Source: Oscillospiraceae bacterium (GTDB lineage: Bacteria > Bacillota > Clostridia > Oscillospirales > Ruminococcaceae). Taken from it: a DNA stretch of 51,478 bases. The DNA is taken from positions 1 to 51,478 of the forward strand of contig JAETSQ010000014.1 of NCBI GenBank assembly GCA_021769525.1, in the 5' to 3' direction. The position numbers and the translations under genes were made by a program. This document shows, one piece after another, positions 1 to 7,223 of the stretch; the first letter of the stretch is position 1; the number at the start of each line of letters is the position of its first letter. The notes beneath the pieces were generated by a model. That model had not been told where the DNA came from. It searched no databases and saw only the letters and a program-made list of their open reading frames with translations.

Positions 1-455
1 ATCCGCTCGATGGGATAGACAGCCTTCCCCTGGCCGTAAAAATCTTCTTCGATGATAAAAATGGTGTAGGTATCCGGCAGCTCCGAAAAATCCTGCCCGG
101 CGTCCAGGTTCTCCACGTCCATCACGCTGGAGTGATACCGGGCCCGGTGGGGCTCCGCCCCCTTGTCCGCCCGCTGGATCTCCAGGTCATACCGCTTCCC
201 CTGGGAATCGACGCCGTAGGCATCCAGGCAGATAGACCGGGCGCCGGCCAGCCGCTTCATGTCCTTCTGGGTCTGGCAGCTGATGATGACCAGGTCCTCC
301 TTACCGGTGATGATGCGCAGCACCATCTGGGCCAAGGGGATATTATCCTTGAAGAGACAGCGCATAAAGTCATCGTCGATGGGCCGCAGGCCCTGGAGCC
401 GCCGCAGATTTTCCTCCCGCCGCCGTTTCAGCTGTTCCGCCGTGGTCAATGCCAT
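1..455 (-). CDS. Partial Rpn/PD-(D/E)XK nuclease family transposase-like protein
   Basis: This is the N-terminal part (about 151 residues) of a gene that runs off the left edge. After a basic N-terminus (QLKRRREENLRR) comes an arrangement typical of the PDDEXK_2/Rpn family: an Asp in SICLDAYG followed after a short loop by YDLEIQR, matching the D...ExQ nuclease core. Family members are annotated as transposase-associated or recombination-promoting nucleases, often in many copies in Clostridia. No transposon ends are visible. The start is uncertain: ATG at 455 has a GGGGGG run immediately upstream with very short spacing, and an in-frame GTG precedes it. Family assignment is good; function is inferred. 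Confidence 0.75.
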   Translation of the reverse strand, partial: MALTTAEQLKRRREENLRRLQGLRPIDDDFMRCLFKDNIPLAQMVLRIITGKEDLVIISCQTQKDMKRLAGARSICLDAYGVDSQGKRYDLEIQRADKGAEPHRARYHSSVMDVENLDAGQDFSELPDTYTIFIIEEDFYGQGKAVYPIER

Positions 456-502
456 CACCCCCCACTTCTTTTCAGGATAGACCTTCCTTTATACTTATCT
501 TA

Positions 503-1279
503 TCATAGCTCCGCCGGTTTTTCAACTCCCCCGGCCGGGGAGTCTCCGGCGGAGGCCGAAAGCCGGTGTATCTCCTCCAGGCGCTTTTCCAGCGCCGCTT
601 TTTCCTCCTCCAGGGCCTCTTTTTCACGGCGGAGGGCGGCGCAGTCCTCCTCGCCATCGGGGCGCGCTCCGTAACCGTTGAGACTCGCCCCCCGGATGAT
701 GGCGGGGTAATCCTTGTAGGCCCGGTCCAGGTCCACCGGCCCGGTGACGCCGGAAAGGGTGCCGGAACCGGTGTACTGCCACATACCGTACTTCCCCGGC
801 CAGCCCACCTTGCCGCTGTAGTCGGCGATCCAAAGGTCATAGGGGGTCAGGGCCCCCATATCCAGAAACCCCAGGGCAAAGTTGGTGTAGGTGTAGAGCA
901 TGGCGTAATAGCCCCGCTTTTGGAGCCGCTCCAAAAAGGCGGCGCAGATGGCGGCATTGGCCCCCTTGCTCATGGAGAGGTACTGCTCATCCTCAAAGTC
1001 GTAGGCGATGGGATAGGGGATCCGGAAACCGTCCAGCAGGTCCGCCAGGCGGTCCGCCGATCTCACCGCGGCGGCGGGGCTCCTGTCGTAGGCGTAGAGG
1101 TAGGCCCCCCAGGGAATGCCGGCGGCCTGGGCACCGGTGATGTTCTCCCGGAAGCGCTGATCGATGTTCATGCCACCCTCGTACCAGCTCCATCCTGCCC
1201 GGAGCATGGCGAAGTCCGCCTCCACCCGCCGCCATTGGATGGCCCCCTGGTGGCTGGAAAGGTCAAAGCCTGTTTTCAT
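503..1279 (-). CDS. GH25 lysozyme (Lyz1-like muramidase)
   Basis: A 258-residue protein whose first about 200 residues form a glycoside hydrolase family 25 domain, which cleaves the MurNAc-GlcNAc bond of peptidoglycan. The N-terminal FDLSSHQG contains the family Asp (D6), and YDFEDE supplies the catalytic DxE (D94, E96). WIADYSGK and MWQYTGSG are typical later strands. Residues about 215-240 are a Glu/Lys-rich coiled coil in place of a cell-wall-binding repeat. There is no signal peptide, so export would need the neighbouring holin. AAAGGAG precedes the ATG. It lies downstream of the holin gene on the same strand, the usual phage lysis arrangement. Confidence 0.9.
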   Translation of the reverse strand: MKTGFDLSSHQGAIQWRRVEADFAMLRAGWSWYEGGMNIDQRFRENITGAQAAGIPWGAYLYAYDRSPAAAVRSADRLADLLDGFRIPYPIAYDFEDEQYLSMSKGANAAICAAFLERLQKRGYYAMLYTYTNFALGFLDMGALTPYDLWIADYSGKVGWPGKYGMWQYTGSGTLSGVTGPVDLDRAYKDYPAIIRGASLNGYGARPDGEEDCAALRREKEALEEEKAALEKRLEEIHRLSASAGDSPAGGVEKPAEL

Positions 1280-1332
1280 AACGCTGTCTCCTTTCGTCCC
1301 TTATAATCATACACAATACTGCCGGAAAAGAA

Positions 1333-1363
1333 AAGGATAGAAGGGATCTTCCCTCCTATCCTT
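1333..1363 (-). terminator. Hairpin between holin and lysozyme genes
   Basis: Near-perfect inverted repeat (AAGGATAG.AGGGA / TCCCT.CTATCCTT) with a TCT loop. On the minus strand it is followed by TTTTCTTTTCC, so it can end the holin transcript at least partly before the lysozyme gene. Confidence 0.65.
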
Positions 1364-1388
1364 ATGCCGCGGAGCCGGGGGCGGGTTC

Positions 1389-1853
1389 CTATTCCCCCTC
1401 CCCCCGCTCCTGGAGCTGCCGCAGCACTCCGGCCAGGAAGTCGGGCAGCGGCAGGCCCAGTTTTCCATAGTTTTCCAGCACGGAAAGGCCCTCCCGCCCG
1501 ATGTAGAACCAGATCACCGCCAGGCGGCAGTAGGCCTCCGGGAGACCTAAGAGGCGGTCCAGCACCGCTCCGGCGGCCACCAGGGCCAGGATCATCACCT
1601 TGCCCACCCCGCCCCAGAGCATCACCTGGCTGTCCGCCTGGCGCTCCCGGCAGGCGGCGGCAAAGCCGGAGAGAAAATCAAAGGCCATAAAGAAGAGGAG
1701 GGCCTTCACCGGTCCGTCCCAGCCCCCCAGCAGGCCGGAAAGCCCGGTGCCCACCAGGGCCAGGCTCCCGGAAAACCGGGCCGCCCACTTCCCATAGGAG
1801 CCGGGATTCACCCGCCCCGCTGTCTCTCCCAATTTCTGCATCGCTTCTGTCAT
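1389..1853 (-). CDS. Phage-type holin family protein
   Basis: A 154-residue small membrane protein of the TcdE/phage holin superfamily (Holin_4-type). Hydrophobic segments are visible around ALVGTGLSGLLGG, ALLFFMAFDFLSGFAA, VMILALVAAGAVLDRLLG and CRLAVIWFYIGREGLSVLEN. The last two match the conserved centre and GREGLSVLENYGKLG-like end of the family. The ATG at 1853 is chosen because AAAGGGGTG lies upstream; a longer frame to 1928 lacks a good ribosome-binding site. Such holins permeabilise the membrane to release the lysozyme. Only the lysis pair remains here, with no other phage genes, so it may be a domesticated cassette. Confidence 0.85.
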   Translation of the reverse strand: MTEAMQKLGETAGRVNPGSYGKWAARFSGSLALVGTGLSGLLGGWDGPVKALLFFMAFDFLSGFAAACRERQADSQVMLWGGVGKVMILALVAAGAVLDRLLGLPEAYCRLAVIWFYIGREGLSVLENYGKLGLPLPDFLAGVLRQLQERGEGE

Positions 1854-1903
1854 CACAAAGCACCCCTTTCTAAATCGGCAAAAATACCCTTCACTATAGG
1901 GGC

Positions 1904-1939
1904 AAAAGAAAGGCGATCGTGCCATCAAATAGCACGATC
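1904..1939 (-). terminator. Rho-independent terminator of ktrB
   Basis: Perfect 8-bp stem GATCGTGC (1915-1922) / GCACGATC (1932-1939), followed on the minus strand by GCCTTTCTTTT. It lies just past the ktrB stop codon and before the holin gene. Confidence 0.8.
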
Positions 1940-1976
1940 ACACTTTTGTTTACAGAATGTTCAGATTTTGGGGGAG

Positions 1977-3353
1977 CTACCCGATGATGATCCGGGCCTC
2001 CGGCAGCACCTCTTTGGTGCCGCCGCTCTTCATGGCCAGGGCCAGGGCCAGGGAGAGGAGCCCCACGCGCCCCAGGAACATATTGAGGATCAGCACCAGC
2101 CGGCTCAGGGGGCCGGCCGCGGTGGAGATGCCCACCGAGAGCCCCACGGTGGCAAAGGCGGAGGTCTCCTCAAAGAGGACATCCATGGCGCCGTATGTAT
2201 TCCCCATGGCAAAGGTGATGACCAGGGTGGAGGCCGCCACGATGAGGATCCCCATGGAAAGGAGGGTCAGGGCCCGGTACACCGCCTGCTTTTCCACCTT
2301 CCGCCGCCGGATGATGGTGTCCTCCTCCCCCCGCAGGACGGAGCGGACGGTCATCACCAGCACCGCCACGGTGGTGATCTTGATGCCGCCGCCAGTGCCC
2401 GCCGGGGCCGCCCCCAGGAACATCAGCACCACCGAAAGGAGCTTGGAGGGGGCGGTGAGGGCTGCCAGGTCGATGGTATTAAAGCCCGCCGTCCGGCAGC
2501 TCACCGAGTGGAAGAGGGCGGCGTTTATCTTATCCAGGATGGAAAGGGGGCCCAGGGTGCCGGGGTTCCCCCATTCCAGGACCAGGAAGCCGAAGAAGCC
2601 CAGCAGCAGCAGGGCGGCGGTGAGGCGCAGGACGATCCAGGTGTGGAGGGTGACGGTGCGGGTCCGCCGCCACCGCAGCAGGTCATCCCAAACCACAAAG
2701 CCCAGCCCCCCCAGGATGATGAGGAGCATCACCGGCAGGGTGAGGGCCCAGTTCCCGGCAAAGGCGGTGAGGGAGGCGAAGGGGGTCCCCTCCCGGCCCA
2801 TGAGGTCGAAGCCGGCGTTGCAGAAGGCGGAAATAGAAGTGAAGACCGAGACGGCCAGCCCCTCCCGCAGCCCCAGCCGGGGCACAAAGGTGAAGGCCAG
2901 GAGCACCGCCCCTAAGAGCTCCACCAAAAAGGTGCCCAGGATGACGGTGCGCACCAGGTGGCGCACCCCGGCAAAGGAATCGCTGTTCACCGATTCCTTT
3001 GCCAGGTCGGCGGCCCGCAGGCCCATCCGCCGCCCCACCAGGACATTAAAAAAAGCCCCCATGGTCACAAGGCCCAGGCCCCCGACCTGGATCAGGGCCA
3101 AGATGATCCCCTGCCCCAGGCCGGACCAGTGGCTCCAGGTATCGTAGACCACCAGGCCGGTGACGCAGGTGGCGGAGGTGGCGGTGAAAAGGGCATCCGG
3201 CAGGGGGGTAAAGCTCCCGTCCCTGGCGGAAAAGGGCAGCGCCAGCAGGAGGGTGCCCACCCCGATGATCAGCAGAAAGCTCAGGCAGATGGTGCGGGCC
3301 GGGTTCTGGGCCAGGTTCCCCTTGCCCATCCCGGCCACCGGGCGGTTAAACAT
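1977..3353 (-). CDS. ktrB: TrkH/KtrB-family potassium uptake channel subunit
   Basis: A 458-residue polytopic membrane protein of the Ktr/Trk potassium transporter superfamily. It has four repeated M1-P-M2 units, and the first filter region reads TSATCVTGLVVYDT, the family P-loop signature. The length fits KtrB (about 450) rather than longer TrkH. The start at 3353 has AAGGAGAA upstream; the longer frame overlaps the upstream gene. Ktr systems normally need a cytosolic RCK gating subunit (KtrA/TrkA). None is encoded next to it, so the partner is presumably elsewhere. It starts 13 bases after the NUDIX stop codon, suggesting co-transcription. Confidence 0.92.
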   Translation of the reverse strand: MFNRPVAGMGKGNLAQNPARTICLSFLLIIGVGTLLLALPFSARDGSFTPLPDALFTATSATCVTGLVVYDTWSHWSGLGQGIILALIQVGGLGLVTMGAFFNVLVGRRMGLRAADLAKESVNSDSFAGVRHLVRTVILGTFLVELLGAVLLAFTFVPRLGLREGLAVSVFTSISAFCNAGFDLMGREGTPFASLTAFAGNWALTLPVMLLIILGGLGFVVWDDLLRWRRTRTVTLHTWIVLRLTAALLLLGFFGFLVLEWGNPGTLGPLSILDKINAALFHSVSCRTAGFNTIDLAALTAPSKLLSVVLMFLGAAPAGTGGGIKITTVAVLVMTVRSVLRGEEDTIIRRRKVEKQAVYRALTLLSMGILIVAASTLVITFAMGNTYGAMDVLFEETSAFATVGLSVGISTAAGPLSRLVLILNMFLGRVGLLSLALALAMKSGGTKEVLPEARIIIG

Positions 3354-3366
3354 TTCTCCTTCCCTC

Positions 3367-3849
3367 CTACTTTGGGCGGCGGCTGCCCTTGGGCCCCCGC
3401 CGGGGGCGGCGGGCCGGCCGCCGGGCGGCCTGGGCATCGCTGAGGATGCCCAGGCGCTTTTTGGCAAGGCGGATGAGGCGCTTATCGTTGGCGAAGGTCA
3501 CCAGTTCCCCCGCCTCCAGCAGGGGGGCCCACCGCAGCTCGCTGATCTCCTCCTCCTGGCGCACCAGTTCATCCCCCAGGGCCTCACCCAGGAAGTAGAC
3601 CACCTGCTTCTTCACCCCGGCCTGGGGGAAGTATTCCACGCTCTCCCGGAACCCGTCGTAAAGGCGGATGGTGAGGCCGGTCTCCTCCTTCACCTCCCGC
3701 AGGGCGGTCTGCCGCTCCGTTTCCCCGGCCTCCACGTGGCCCTTGGGGAAGGACCAGTGCCCCCCAAAGCGGTGGCGCAGCAGCACCAGGTCGTAGGCCT
3801 CTCCGTTTTTGCGGATCACCAGGGCTCCGCAGGATTTCTCCCGTTTCAT
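3367..3849 (-). CDS. NUDIX hydrolase (Ap4A-hydrolase-like)
   Basis: A 160-residue protein with a complete NUDIX box at about residues 38-60: GHVEAGE, then REVKEETGL, matching Gx5Ex7REUxEExGU. This box binds the metal used to hydrolyse nucleoside diphosphates linked to another moiety. The N-terminal SCGALVIRK and the WSFPKGHVEAGE segment resemble diadenosine-tetraphosphatase-type members. The C-terminus ends in a basic Arg/Pro/Gly-rich tail of about 20 residues, which could contact RNA or nucleotides (inference). ATG at 3849 follows GGGAGCGAT. The exact substrate cannot be read from sequence. Confidence 0.88.
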   Translation of the reverse strand: MKREKSCGALVIRKNGEAYDLVLLRHRFGGHWSFPKGHVEAGETERQTALREVKEETGLTIRLYDGFRESVEYFPQAGVKKQVVYFLGEALGDELVRQEEEISELRWAPLLEAGELVTFANDKRLIRLAKKRLGILSDAQAARRPARRPRRGPKGSRRPK

Positions 3850-4206
3850 ATCGCTCCCATCCTTTACCCTTTTCTCTGCCGCCTCCCGGATCCACCGGAA
3901 AACCTCCGGCCGGCCCCCGGCGGGGGCCTCTTCCGCGGCCAAAGCCGGCGTTTTTATCCCACCCCTTTTCCGCGGGGCGGGCCCGGCTTTCTCAGAAGCC
4001 CTGTCCACGGCCCATGACGCGCCCCACAGGCAGAGGCAGTCCGGCGACCATAAACAGACTTTTGCACAATACATTATTAATATACCATTTTTGGCGGCGG
4101 AATAAAAGACCTTTGGCGTACTTTTTCGGGAACGGCAACCATTAAGATTTGGCGGCAGTCTCTTTGCCGTCTTCCGGTGGCTTCGCCGCCGCTCTGCCAG
4201 CTAAGG
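3850..4206. other. Intergenic spacer upstream of NUDIX gene
   Basis: No gene is seen. The stretch 4060-4110 is AT-rich (ATTATTAATATACC) and could hold the leftward NUDIX promoter, but no convincing -35/-10 pair is assigned. The right end merges into the hairpin repeat starting near 4207. Confidence 0.4.
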
Positions 4207-4366
4207 CTCCAGGCACTCATCCACGTCTAGCGCAAAGGTAAGGACCGGGGTGGGGGCCCCGCCTCCGGGTAGGGAGTGGGTCCGGGCTCCTGCCCGGTCG
4301 TTCTTTTTGCTTCTTTTTCTCACGAGTGAGAAAAAGAAGTGGGGGCTGGGGCAACGCCCCAGATCG
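4207..4366 (+). repeat. Composite repeat: module A plus AT/GC hairpins, copy 1
   Basis: Module A begins CTCCAGGCACTCA and includes GCAAAGGTAAGGA. It is followed by GGTCGTTCTTTTTG, the AT palindrome 4310-4339 (CTTCTTTTTCTC / GAGAAAAAGAAG) and the GC hairpin 4346-4362 (CTGGGGC-AAC-GCCCCAG). The same order recurs at 18401 and 35127 and, inverted, at 6685, 16494 and 44571. Confidence 0.9.
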
Positions 4367-4396
4367 GTCTTCTCCAGTGGACGGCAAGCGGGAGAT

Positions 4397-5191
4397 GTGC
4401 TATACTGGTTTGGAAAAAGGGCTCCGGGCCGCTGCCCGGCAAAACGCCCTGGGGGAGGGGGGATCGCGCTGCCGGACTTCACCTTTGAGGAGATCGGCCC
4501 TCTGCGCCTCTGCGTCAGCAGGGAGCACCGCTTTGGCACCGATGCCTTCCTGCTGGCGGATTTTTCCCGCCCGCGCCGGGGGGAGCGGGCCTGCGACCTC
4601 TGCTCCGGCTGCGGCATCATCCCCATCCTCTGGCTGCGGGAGGAGGAGAGGCGGCCCGCCGTGGTGTACGGGGTGGAGCTTCTGGAGCAGGCGGCGGAGC
4701 AGATGGAGCGCACCTGCCGGGAAAACCACCTGGAGGGGGTCTTTCTCCCCCTCTGCCGGGACCTGCGGGCGCTGGGCAAGGAGGACATCCCCCCCGCTTC
4801 CCTGGATGTGGTGGCCTGCAATCCCCCGTACACTTCCCCCGGCAGGGGCATCCCCGCCCGGTCCCCCCACCGGCTGGCGGCCCGGCACCAGGTGGCCTGC
4901 GGACTGCCGGACATCGCCGAGACGGCGGCCCGACTGCTGAACTTCGGGGGGAGGCTCTGCCTCTGCGGACGGCCCCAGGCCCTCCCCGACGCCATGGAGG
5001 CCCTCCGGAAGGCGGGGCTGGAGCCGAAGCGCCTGCGCTTTGTGCAAAAGCTGGCGGAAACGCCCCCCTGGCTTTTTCTGCTGGAGGGGCGCAAGGGGGG
5101 AAAGCCCTTCCTCCAGGTGGAGGCTCCCCTGCTGATGGAGCGTCCGGAGGGCGGCTTTTCTCAGGAGGTCCTGGAAATCTACGGAAAGTAG
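4397..5191 (+). CDS. tRNA1(Val) A37 N6-methyltransferase-like protein (YabB/TrmN6 family)
   Basis: A class I SAM-dependent N6-adenine methyltransferase. ACDLCSGCGIIP is the SAM-binding motif I, and CNPPYTSPG is the catalytic (N/D)PPY motif. The N-terminal HRFGTDAFLLADF matches the TrmN6/YabB family, which methylates A37 of tRNA1(Val) in E. coli. The pairing with rsmI two genes downstream mirrors the Bacillus yabB-yazA-rsmI cluster. The start is uncertain: GTG at 4397 is the first usable codon, but a -10-like TATACT at 4401 and a strong GGGAGGGGGG near 4455 suggest that translation may begin near 4466 at a non-standard codon. The frame further upstream is repeat DNA. Confidence 0.82.
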   Translation: MLYWFGKRAPGRCPAKRPGGGGIALPDFTFEEIGPLRLCVSREHRFGTDAFLLADFSRPRRGERACDLCSGCGIIPILWLREEERRPAVVYGVELLEQAAEQMERTCRENHLEGVFLPLCRDLRALGKEDIPPASLDVVACNPPYTSPGRGIPARSPHRLAARHQVACGLPDIAETAARLLNFGGRLCLCGRPQALPDAMEALRKAGLEPKRLRFVQKLAETPPWLFLLEGRKGGKPFLQVEAPLLMERPEGGFSQEVLEIYGK

Positions 5192-5209
5192 GAAAAAGGA
5201 GAAACCGGA

Positions 5210-5797
5210 ATGACCACCATCCGCTTAGCGGTCCCTGAGGATGCGGAAAGACTGCTGGAGATCTACGCCCCCTATGTCCGGGAGACCGCCGTCACCTTTG
5301 AATACGAGGTCCCCACTCCGGAAGAATTTTCCCGCAGGGTAAACTCTACCCTTGCCCGCTACCCCTGGCTGGTGCTGGAGCGGGAAGGAAAAACGCTGGG
5401 CTACGCCTACGCCAGCCGGTACCAAAGCCGGGCCGCCTACCAGTGGGGGGCCCAGGGTTCCGTCTACCTGGAGCGGGGCGCCCAGGGGAAGGGTCTGGGG
5501 ACCGCCCTTTACCGCTGCCTGATGGAGCTGCTGCGGGAGCAGGGGGTCCGGACCTTCTACGGCTGCGTCACCCATCCCAACCCCGCCAGCGAGGCCTTCC
5601 ACCGGAAGCTGGGTTTCACCCAGGCGGGATATTTCTCCAAAGCCGGGTACAAGCTGGGGCAGTGGTGGGACATCCTCTGGTTGGAGCTGCCCCTGGGGGA
5701 CCGGACGGCGCCTCCGGAGCCCTTCCGCCCCTTCCCTTCCCTGGAAGCGGCGGCGGTAAAGAGGATACTGGAGCAGGCGGCGGCGCGGCTTAATTGA
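5210..5797 (+). CDS. GNAT N-acetyltransferase (phosphinothricin acetyltransferase-like)
   Basis: A 195-residue single GNAT domain. It has IRLAVPEDAERLLEIYAPYV at the N-terminus and the acetyl-CoA loop RGAQGKGLGTALY (consensus RxxGxG/A). HPNPASEAFHRKLGF is typical of the PAT/Bar/YncA subgroup, which acetylates amino-acid-like amines such as phosphinothricin or methionine derivatives. AAAGGAGAAACCGGA precedes the ATG, 18 bases after the methyltransferase stop, so the two are likely co-transcribed. The C-terminal 30 residues are a variable extension. The real substrate is unknown. Confidence 0.88.
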   Translation: MTTIRLAVPEDAERLLEIYAPYVRETAVTFEYEVPTPEEFSRRVNSTLARYPWLVLEREGKTLGYAYASRYQSRAAYQWGAQGSVYLERGAQGKGLGTALYRCLMELLREQGVRTFYGCVTHPNPASEAFHRKLGFTQAGYFSKAGYKLGQWWDILWLELPLGDRTAPPEPFRPFPSLEAAAVKRILEQAAARLN

Positions 5798-5821
5798 TTC
5801 CAAATCGTATATTTCTAATAT
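5794..5821 (+). promoter_or_regulatory. Candidate rsmI promoter
   Basis: TTGATT (5794-5799), 16-base spacer, TAATAT (5816-5821), in the only AT-rich stretch between the GNAT and rsmI genes. Both boxes deviate from consensus. Confidence 0.45.
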
Positions 5822-5846
5822 ATCATTACAAAACGGAGGGTTATTC

Positions 5847-6677
5847 GTGTCGGTCTTATACATTGTGGGCACCCCCATCGGCAATCTGGGGGATATGAGC
5901 CCCCGCGGGCTGGAGGTCCTGGAGTCGGTGGACTTCATCGCCGCCGAAGATACCCGCGTGACGCTGAAGCTCCTGAACCACTTCGGCATCAAAAAGCCGA
6001 TGGTGAGCTACTACCAGCACAACCTCCGGGAGCGGGGGGAGGAGATCCTGCGGCGCATCCAAGCCGGGGAGAGCTGCGCCGTCGTCACTGACGCGGGGAT
6101 GCCCTGTATCAGCGATCCGGGGGAGGACCTGGCGGCCCTCTGCCACGGGGCGGGCATCCCGGTGCGGGTGGTCCCCGGACCCACCGCGGCCCTCTCCGCC
6201 CTGGCGGCCTCCGGCCTCCCCACCGGGCGGTTCGCCTTTGAGGGATTCCTCTCTGTAAAGGCCGGGAGCCGTCGGGAGCGGCTGCTGGAGGTGAAGGACG
6301 ACCCCCGCACCCTCATCTTTTACGAGGCTCCCCACAAGCTCCGGGATACCCTCCGGGACATGGCGGAGGTCTTTGGCGGAGAGCGGCGGCTCGCCCTCTG
6401 TCGAGAGCTGACCAAGCTCCATGAGGAAATTACACGGACTACGCTCTGTGAAGCGATGGAGCTTTACAGAGATAAGGAGCCCAAGGGGGAGTTTGTGCTG
6501 GTCATCGAAGGAGCGCCCCCGAAGAAGGAGCCCGGCCTCACCTTCCCGGAGGCGGTAGAGCTGGTGGTCCAGATGAGCGCCTGCGGCGTCTCCCTCTCCG
6601 AGGCCGCCAAAAGCGTCGCCGCCGATTCCGGCTACAAAAAGGGAGAGCTTTACCGCGCCGCCTTGGAGAAGCGGTAG
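5847..6677 (+). CDS. rsmI: 16S rRNA (cytidine-1402-2'-O)-methyltransferase
   Basis: A 276-residue SAM-dependent methyltransferase of the tetrapyrrole-methylase fold, which 2'-O-methylates C1402 in the decoding centre of 16S rRNA. Signatures are VGTPIGNLGDMSPR near the N-terminus, AEDTRVTLKLLNH, VPGPTAALSALAASG and FYEAPHKLRDTL. The C-terminal KSVAADSGYKKGELYRAAL forms the RsmI-specific helical tail. The start codon is GTG, eight bases after CGGAGGG. It follows the YabB-like gene, as in other Firmicutes. The length is normal and nothing is missing. Confidence 0.96.
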   Translation: MSVLYIVGTPIGNLGDMSPRGLEVLESVDFIAAEDTRVTLKLLNHFGIKKPMVSYYQHNLRERGEEILRRIQAGESCAVVTDAGMPCISDPGEDLAALCHGAGIPVRVVPGPTAALSALAASGLPTGRFAFEGFLSVKAGSRRERLLEVKDDPRTLIFYEAPHKLRDTLRDMAEVFGGERRLALCRELTKLHEEITRTTLCEAMELYRDKEPKGEFVLVIEGAPPKKEPGLTFPEAVELVVQMSACGVSLSEAAKSVAADSGYKKGELYRAALEKR

Positions 6678-6684
6678 GAGGTGG

Positions 6685-6839
6685 GGCCGGCTCCCCCTTC
6701 TTTTTTCTCACCCGTGAGAAAAAAGAAGCAAAAAAGAACGTCCGGACTTCGTCCGGTTTTCGCCCTACACGGAGCGGGGATAAACCCCGCTCCTTGCCTT
6801 TGTACAAAGCGTAGGCAAGTGCCTGGAGACTTAGGTGGC
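6685..6839 (-). repeat. Composite repeat module A plus AT hairpin, copy 2 (inverted)
   Basis: Reading leftward: CACCTAAGTCTCCAGGCACT, then hairpin GGAGCGGGG/CCCCGCTCC, hairpin CCGGACGAAGTCCGG, then AT palindrome 6697-6728 (CTTCTTTTTTCTC / GAGAAAAAAGAAG). The palindrome sits directly after rsmI and probably terminates it. Confidence 0.9.
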
Positions 6840-7223
6840 AGGAGCAAAGGCTGAAAAAAATTCTGGCCCGCAGGGCCGCCAAAAGTTTCGGTCAAGCCTT
6901 TTCAAAGGCTTGCGGGGGAGCCGAGGGGGCAGAGCCCCCCGGCCGCCTTCCGCAGAAGGCGGAATACTTTTCCGAAGGGCGCATTTTACTTTGGCTCCAC
7001 CTTTCTTTTTGCAAGAAAAAAAGAAAGGTGGAAGCCTTTCGTCCCGCACCGAGGGAGGGCGCAGAACAAAGGAAGGTTGGGTCTTTTGGTGACAAACGGC
7101 GAAAGCCGTTTGGAACTGAAAAGCCCAACCGACCGGTTTCTGCGCCCGAACGGACTGCCCATCAAAAACATGCCGGTGGCATGTTTTTGAGAAGGGGCTT
7201 AAATCCCCCCACGGCCTGGCCCC
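6840..7223. repeat. Repeat-rich spacer between rsmI and rqcH
   Basis: No gene. It holds a GC-rich block (CTGGCCCGCAGGGCCGCCAA...) related to those at 16712 and 44701, and a looser palindrome at 6997-7031 (CCACCTTTCTTTTTGC / AAAGAAAGGTGG). Several overlapping frames here are low-complexity artefacts. Confidence 0.7.

Noticed and set aside
6840-7130. Overlapping Arg/Pro/Phe-rich frames on both strands
   Set aside because: They traverse the repeat modules, and similar frames appear wherever these modules occur, so they reflect repeat sequence rather than genes.
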